20,102 bases of DNA from Candidatus Caenarcanales bacterium. GTDB taxonomy: Bacteria > Cyanobacteriota > Vampirovibrionia > LMEP-6097. The stretch spans positions 1 through 20,102 of the forward strand of contig JAKVAO010000051.1 in NCBI GenBank assembly GCA_022447685.1, written 5' to 3'. Position numbers and translations under genes: made by a program. The stretch's first letter is position 1, and every line of letters starts with the position of its first letter. This document shows positions 16,135-20,102 of this stretch, piece by piece. The notes below the pieces were generated by a model. The model searched no databases and was not told the origin of the DNA. It saw nothing but the letters and a program-made list of their open reading frames with translations.

Positions 16135-17570
16135 AACTTAAATTCGACTCCTTTTTTATTTAGATAGTTTTTCAGCTCTGGTGCTGAATTTATGAACAAG
16201 AATTTTCCATTCTCATATTTCACAATTTCTATAGTTCTGAAAATTTTAGATTCTTGTCTATCAAAGCCTTCAATATAATGAATACTCGATATGTAGCGTT
16301 TCTTATTAAAGCTGTTTTGTTCAAGTAGTATGAGTATTTTAATAGTAGATCCAATTTGTGATTTGATTTCATCTATATCTGGACTATCAGTATTGATACT
16401 ACAGAGGTAGCTTAAAGTATTTAGTGCACTATTAGCTTCTTTATGATTACTATCTTTGGGGTTGTAGTGGAATGTCATAAGGCAAGCTAAAATTGATTTG
16501 GCAACTTGGATAATCTCCCATGCATCTCCATCTCTAGCTTCTGAAAGAGCAATATACTTTATACTATGTCGCTTACAGGCTTTAATAATTTCTTTGATAT
16601 TATTGCTGGTATTTTCAGATTTAGGATTGGATATTTGTAACTGTATTAAATTATTTAAGTCATTGCTTAGTTCTGAAGTGTCCTCTAATAAGGCTTTGCG
16701 CTCATGAGTTTTCCATTTTTTGATTAGGGCATTCATGAGCGTTGTTTTACCAGTACCCATGGTTCCAGCAATAGCAATATTGATATCAGCTTCTTGTAGA
16801 CTAGTTAAAAATTCAGCTAGTTTAGAATCTATCATGTGACTATCAATTAAATTTATAAGATCGTAACTTATCTCTGGATGAAATCTTAATGTTAAGCAAG
16901 TATTGCGTGAAGCTGGTCTGGATATTAAAGAACCTCTAATAGAGCTAAAGGCAAGCTCAAAATCTAAAATAGGATTGACTTCATTTATTATGTAGTTTTG
17001 CTTATTAATGAAATTAGATTCGTTTATAAATCTTTGAGCAATCTCAAATAAATGCTTCTCTGAAATGAAGTTAAATTCAAGTTTGTATTGCTTACTACTG
17101 GTTATAATATATGCTTCATTAAATTTATTTATTTGAATCTCTTGAATTTGTTTCCCTGCAAGGTGTATGAATAAACTATCCTCAAGAATATTACTTGAAT
17201 AAAACTTCTTGAAAGACTTTAAGGTATTAAATATTATTGGACTAATTGGACCGTAGTAAATCAAATCATTAATTAACAGAGTTTTTAAGAGATTTTTTTG
17301 ATTAAAGGGAATTTGATATTTTTCATTCAGTATAGATTCAAGATACTCTGAAAGGCTTATGGATTGTATTTGCTTTACTCTTAATAATTCTTCGAATTTT
17401 GAATCCTTGAGCTTCTGTGTCTCACTAGAAAAAATATTTTTTATTATTAATGATTCACTACTAGACTCTTCAGGACTTAATAATGCTTTGATATCTGAAT
17501 ATATTTCTGATCTAATAGAGTCAATATTAATGTTTACTTTACTTGTTGTTATATCTTTAAGAGCCAGCAT
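16131..17570 (-). CDS. cpaF: Tad pilus assembly ATPase CpaF/TadA
   Basis: Cytosolic hexameric ATPase of the type II/IV secretion family that powers pilus assembly. Numbering from the TTG at 17574-17576 (481 aa): Walker A GTMGTGKTT at 271-279 (K277), Asp box LLEDTSEL at 296-303, Walker-B-like IALSEARDGDAWE at 342-354, and His box MTFHYN with H370. Upstream, GSLISRPASRNTCLTLRFHP (216-234) corresponds to the conserved Arg-rich segment before the core. The family's usual GEVRGGEA is altered to SEARDGDA, but the glutamate is kept. Two starts are possible: TTG at 17574, 5 bp after an AAGGA, or ATG at 17568, 11 bp after it; I give the ATG. Either way it overlaps the end of cpaE by 14-20 bp. Confidence 0.92.
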   Translation of the reverse strand: MLALKDITTSKVNINIDSIRSEIYSDIKALLSPEESSSESLIIKNIFSSETQKLKDSKFEELLRVKQIQSISLSEYLESILNEKYQIPFNQKNLLKTLLINDLIYYGPISPIIFNTLKSFKKFYSSNILEDSLFIHLAGKQIQEIQINKFNEAYIITSSKQYKLEFNFISEKHLFEIAQRFINESNFINKQNYIINEVNPILDFELAFSSIRGSLISRPASRNTCLTLRFHPEISYDLINLIDSHMIDSKLAEFLTSLQEADINIAIAGTMGTGKTTLMNALIKKWKTHERKALLEDTSELSNDLNNLIQLQISNPKSENTSNNIKEIIKACKRHSIKYIALSEARDGDAWEIIQVAKSILACLMTFHYNPKDSNHKEANSALNTLSYLCSINTDSPDIDEIKSQIGSTIKILILLEQNSFNKKRYISSIHYIEGFDRQESKIFRTIEIVKYENGKFLFINSAPELKNYLNKKGVEFKF

Positions 17571-18642
17571 CAACAAATAATTCCTTGTCTTTTTTTACTA
17601 AATCTTGGTAAATACTATCTAGCACTTGCTTATATGGATTTTCTTTGCTGAGCTTTGATTTGCAAAAGTATTCATAAAATGATTGTTCTGGTTTAGATAT
17701 ACATAATTCATTCTGTACATTTGAATTAGGATAATCACTTTCAACTAATATGAATTTGCATTCCAGTCCAAACTTTTCTTTGAATTTATGCTTGAAGTCT
17801 TGATGTGTATTGGCTATATCTCCGTCTATTACAATGAAAAGGGTGTCACTATGTTTATAGAAATATTTACTTAGCTCTGAGTCGTAGTCCCTTCCTAGGT
17901 TTATGAGTAAATACTGCTCTTGGTTCTGTGAATTATTTATTAATTCATCGAAGTTATGGTTGTTGTCTTTGTCAAAATCTAATCTATCAGATGGATTAAT
18001 TGGGTTTTTAATCAAATATGAGTTAAGTTTAGTATTGAGTTTATGAAAATATTTATCTTCGATATTCTTACTAGTCAATGTTTTGAAGTATTTGTCTGAG
18101 TGAAGAGAACTTGTTTTATTTATTGATAAATTTTTATGAATATATTCAAATGAACATAGTTCTATAAGTAAGCTTGTAATATTTTTTAATGAAAGATATT
18201 TTGCAAATGCAAGTTGAATATAGCTTGAATAAAGTTCTCGACTAGATATGTTTATGAATGAAAATATATTCTTACTTGTTTTCTGATTTTTAGGAATGAT
18301 AGACAAAATAGTTTCTTTGAAATTATTTATACTGGCTGTGCTAATACCTTCAAGCCCAAAGATATTTGAGTCTTGAGAATTGTTTGAGTTTAATATTACA
18401 ATTACTTGGAGATTGAGATTTAAGTGTTTTTTGAAATTTTTAGATAATTCAAGTGCTTCGATGCTGCTTTCATAGGCAAATATAATAATTTGACAATTTT
18501 GGTGATAAAAGTCTTTTTTGAATAAATTCTTTTCACTACTGATTTCTTCAATATTTATGAAATCAAGACTTTCTAAAGATGTTTTGAAATTAGAATACTT
18601 TTCTGCTTCGCAAGAGATATTGATTAAGTAAGTCTTTTTCAT
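17557..18642 (-). CDS. cpaE: CpaE/TadZ-like pilus localisation protein with degenerate P-loop
   Basis: 361 aa. CpaE/TadZ proteins are MinD/ParA-like ATPases that place the Tad machine, often with a receiver-like N-terminal domain. Here residues about 1-115 look like an atypical receiver domain (QVIVILNSNNSQDS at 79-92, then GISTASINNFKETI). A MinD-like region follows from about 125. FSFINISSRELYSS at 127-140 stands where the KGGxGKT/S P-loop should be, and no P-loop residues are left. TSLLIELCSFEY (156-167) matches the strand that normally ends in a DxD, and YLLINLGRDYDSELSKYF followed by DTLFIVIDGDIAN (244-278) matches the C-terminal half of the family. Position between cpaB and cpaF is the main support. 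It overlaps cpaB by 4 bp. ATP binding is doubtful. Confidence 0.75.
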   Translation of the reverse strand: MKKTYLINISCEAEKYSNFKTSLESLDFINIEEISSEKNLFKKDFYHQNCQIIIFAYESSIEALELSKNFKKHLNLNLQVIVILNSNNSQDSNIFGLEGISTASINNFKETILSIIPKNQKTSKNIFSFINISSRELYSSYIQLAFAKYLSLKNITSLLIELCSFEYIHKNLSINKTSSLHSDKYFKTLTSKNIEDKYFHKLNTKLNSYLIKNPINPSDRLDFDKDNNHNFDELINNSQNQEQYLLINLGRDYDSELSKYFYKHSDTLFIVIDGDIANTHQDFKHKFKEKFGLECKFILVESDYPNSNVQNELCISKPEQSFYEYFCKSKLSKENPYKQVLDSIYQDLVKKDKELFVDAGS

Positions 18643-19454
18643 TGATAATAAGTCCTTTTAGATTGATTAGTACTTATAGTTAAGCTTTGAAAATTAGTGC
18701 CAGGGGTTTTTGCGGTAAGCTTTCTCTCAGTATTTTTTGAAATTATTAGTTCTACACTTTTATTGGCTTTAGCTGTTAGTAATTGTTTTAGATCTTTATT
18801 ATCTACAGCTAGTGAGATAATCATTTCTTCTATAGTCTTGTTTAATTTACTATTAGTCTCTAAGTTCTCTATAAAAATAATTTTTACTTTTTTGGCAATA
18901 AGCTTAGAAATAGATTTTTTGTTTTTGGAGTATAAATCAACATAGTCGCCAAGTTTTAAAAACTTATATGCTGCTTCTTTTTTTAATCGAAGATTGAAGA
19001 TACTCTGGTTATGACTAATAGAAGACTCTAATAGAAATTTATTTTCTAAATACATAGCATCACGACCTATAAAATCACCAAGCTCTATATCCTTATTCAA
19101 TTTTTTATTAATAACTTTTTCTTTAATTGATTTAATCTCATCTATTGAATAAAGGTTTTTAGCTCTTTGTAAATAAAACTTTTTGGAGTAGGAGATGAAT
19201 TCTAAATCTTCGGCTTTAATAAGTTCTCCAGTTTTCAGATTTCTTCTGCTTGCAAGTACTTGTACTGTTTCAAATTTACTTAGGGTTTTATTTCTGTGTA
19301 TAAGTTGTTTGTAATTTATTGTGTGAATGCCAAGTAAAATTGCAATCAAAATAAATAAGCCCAGTTTGACTATAGTCTTATTTAAAATATAAAATTGTAC
19401 AATTCTCTCTAGGAAGCTCATCTCAGAGCTATCTTTAATTATATTTATATTCAT
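18639..19454 (-). CDS. cpaB: Tad pilus assembly protein CpaB/RcpC
   Basis: 271-aa protein anchored in the inner membrane by one segment (about 30-48, KLGLFILIAILLGIHTI), with the remainder in the periplasm. A SAF domain is visible from about 64: VQVLASRRNLKTGELIKAEDLEF at 64-86 and KDIELGDFIGRDAM at 121-134. An RcpC-like region follows with LRLKKEAAYKFLKLGDYVDLYS (155-176). CpaB proteins are thought to act with the secretin in the outer-membrane complex. It lies 39 bp after the pilin-like gene and before cpaE, the common order. Length is in the family range. An internal Met at residue 12 is an alternative start. Confidence 0.88.
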   Translation of the reverse strand: MNINIIKDSSEMSFLERIVQFYILNKTIVKLGLFILIAILLGIHTINYKQLIHRNKTLSKFETVQVLASRRNLKTGELIKAEDLEFISYSKKFYLQRAKNLYSIDEIKSIKEKVINKKLNKDIELGDFIGRDAMYLENKFLLESSISHNQSIFNLRLKKEAAYKFLKLGDYVDLYSKNKKSISKLIAKKVKIIFIENLETNSKLNKTIEEMIISLAVDNKDLKQLLTAKANKSVELIISKNTERKLTAKTPGTNFQSLTISTNQSKRTYYQ

Positions 19455-19493
19455 TGCTAGTTTTAAAACCTTTACTGAGTTTTAGATGATTTA

Positions 19494-19664
19494 TTAATTA
19501 GTGCTAGAATCAACACTTTGTAATATAGCATCCATTTCTTCATTTAATTTAGTATTGATTTGTGTACTACTATTCTGAATAGATGTAGTGATTTGTTCAA
19601 TTGCAGGTACAGAAGCTGAGATGACAGCTGCTACCAATGCGCCATAAATTAGGATTTCCTTCAT
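19494..19664 (-). CDS. Flp-like pilin (56 aa), apparently without leader peptide
   Basis: A short gene of 56 codons beginning MKEILIYGALVAAVISAS and ending AILQSVDSSTN. The hydrophobic segment at residues 4-22 reads like the mature N-terminal helix of Flp pilins (I-x-YG-x-x-x-A-x-I pattern), followed by a polar Thr/Ser/Asn/Gln-rich tail, as in Flp. A strong ribosome binding site (AGAGGAG, about 6 bp before ATG) fixes the start, so the basic leader and the Gly cleavage site before the helix are missing. It heads the Tad operon, where flp normally sits, with cpaB 39 bp downstream. It could be the major pilin in a leaderless form, a minor pilin, or another small membrane protein. The gene is likely; its identity as pilin is inference. 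Confidence 0.65.
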   Translation of the reverse strand: MKEILIYGALVAAVISASVPAIEQITTSIQNSSTQINTKLNEEMDAILQSVDSSTN

Positions 19665-19741
19665 TGTTTTCTCCTCTTGTTCCTATTCTTAATTTAGCTA
19701 AAGAAATTACTGAAATTAAAAAAATCAGTGATTCCCACATT

Positions 19742-19776
19742 TTTTACAAAACTAGTTGAGCTTCCAGTATGTAAAA
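19742..19776. promoter_or_regulatory. Inverted repeat upstream of the Tad operon
   Basis: TTTTACA (19742-19748) and TGTAAAA (19770-19776) form a perfect 7-bp inverted repeat with 21 bp between, about 80-110 bp before the pilin-like start. The half-site spacing could suit a dimeric regulator. In AT-rich DNA the chance of such a repeat is appreciable. The stretch 19665-19882 holds no gene, and I see no convincing -35/-10 pair in it. Confidence 0.25.
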
Positions 19777-19882
19777 CCATAAATCTATTCACACATTAGA
19801 TTGATGGTTTGTAAGATGATAACAAAATCAGAGTGACTTATTTTATGTTTTTGATAATATCTTGATTGTAGCTTCTCAGATA

Positions 19883-20102
19883 CAGGGCAACCGCAAAGTC
19901 GTCTAATACGAATGCAAGTCTGGCCAATAGCCAGAATTCATGACTTAATAGAGTTGTGAAAGTCAGTAAAAGTTTAGTAGAAGAATATTTTAATGAGCTA
20001 GAAGATCCTCGTGATTCTCGTGGACAACGTCATGATTTGCTAGAAATAATTCTCTTAGCGATAGTCGGAAGTATCTGTAAAACTGATGACTGGGAGGAAA
20101 TA
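19883..20102 (+). mobile_element. Left end of an ISAs1-family insertion sequence (cut by window edge)
   Basis: The element is recognised from its transposase. The left boundary is placed at CAGGGCAACCGCAAAGTC (19883 onward), because ISAs1-family inverted repeats as I recall them begin CAGGG and lie about 70-100 bp before the transposase start, as here. The right end, the second inverted repeat and the target duplication lie outside the window, so the boundary is a proposal. Confidence 0.55.
19956..20102 (+). CDS. ISAs1-family transposase, N-terminal part
   Basis: The first 49 codons of a transposase that runs off the right edge. The start is probably GTG at 19956-19958, because an in-frame stop lies at 19941-19943 and there is no ATG. 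Seen: YFNELEDPRDSRGQRHDLLE followed by IILLAIVGSICKTDDWEEI. The ELEDPR, RH-x-LLEI, and DDW-x-EI positions are hallmarks of the DDE_Tnp_1-associated N-terminal domain of ISAs1 transposases. The catalytic DDE domain is not in the window, so it cannot be said whether the gene is intact. Confidence 0.85.
   Translation, partial: MKVSKSLVEEYFNELEDPRDSRGQRHDLLEIILLAIVGSICKTDDWEEI

Noticed and set aside
1..20102. CRISPR array, tRNA or rRNA genes
   Set aside because: I saw no regularly spaced repeats and no cloverleaf or rRNA-like segment on either strand.

Overview
This 20.1 kb window comes from an AT-rich bacterial chromosome (about one third G+C by eye) with tightly packed, often overlapping genes. 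A secretin and a Tad-type secretion set point to a cell with an outer membrane. The lineage is not certain. The ribosome recycling factor reads closer by eye to cyanobacterial-lineage proteins than to alphaproteobacterial ones. The ETF genes belong to the bifurcating/Fix-like type, and the pyrophosphatase is the K+-independent proton pump. A non-photosynthetic cyanobacterial relative (Vampirovibrionia) is my tentative guess, but a Rickettsiales-like or other AT-rich Gram-negative lineage cannot be excluded without a tree.

Left part (1-4219): dxr (isoprenoid precursor synthesis) and a GNAT acetyltransferase lie in tandem on the minus strand. An AAA/DUF4143 ATPase follows on the same strand, then an unrecognised plus-strand protein. 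That protein's 3' end carries a 14-bp tandem duplication where it overlaps the next gene.

Middle (4214-8591): a minus-strand cluster holds frr, etfB, etfA and an ETF-quinone oxidoreductase-like gene. The last three overlap or abut, so they form one electron-transfer unit. EtfB carries the sequence signature of bifurcating/Fix ETFs. The quinone-oxidoreductase partner ends in eight cysteines rather than the usual four, so it looks like an EtfC-EtfX (FixC-FixX) fusion with room for two [4Fe-4S] clusters. Divergent from frr is hppA, a membrane proton-pumping pyrophosphatase. A small acidic 58-aa gene with a strong ribosome binding site lies tail to tail with hppA.

Right part (11018-19664): one long minus-strand operon reads flp-like pilin, cpaB, cpaE/tadZ, cpaF/tadA, tadB, tadC, cpaC/rcpA secretin, a 57-aa and a 101-aa membrane-anchored protein, a LuxR-type response regulator, and nth. 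Most junctions overlap or abut. The set should build a Tad/Flp pilus: CpaF powers assembly, TadB and TadC form the inner-membrane platform, and CpaC with CpaB form the outer-membrane channel. Oddities are the pilin, which seems to lack a leader peptide, the secretin gene placed after tadC, the CpaE without a recognisable P-loop, and the coupling of a DNA repair gene to the end of the operon. No prepilin peptidase is visible here.

The right edge is the start of an ISAs1-family insertion sequence, about 220 bp upstream of the pilin gene and pointing away from it.
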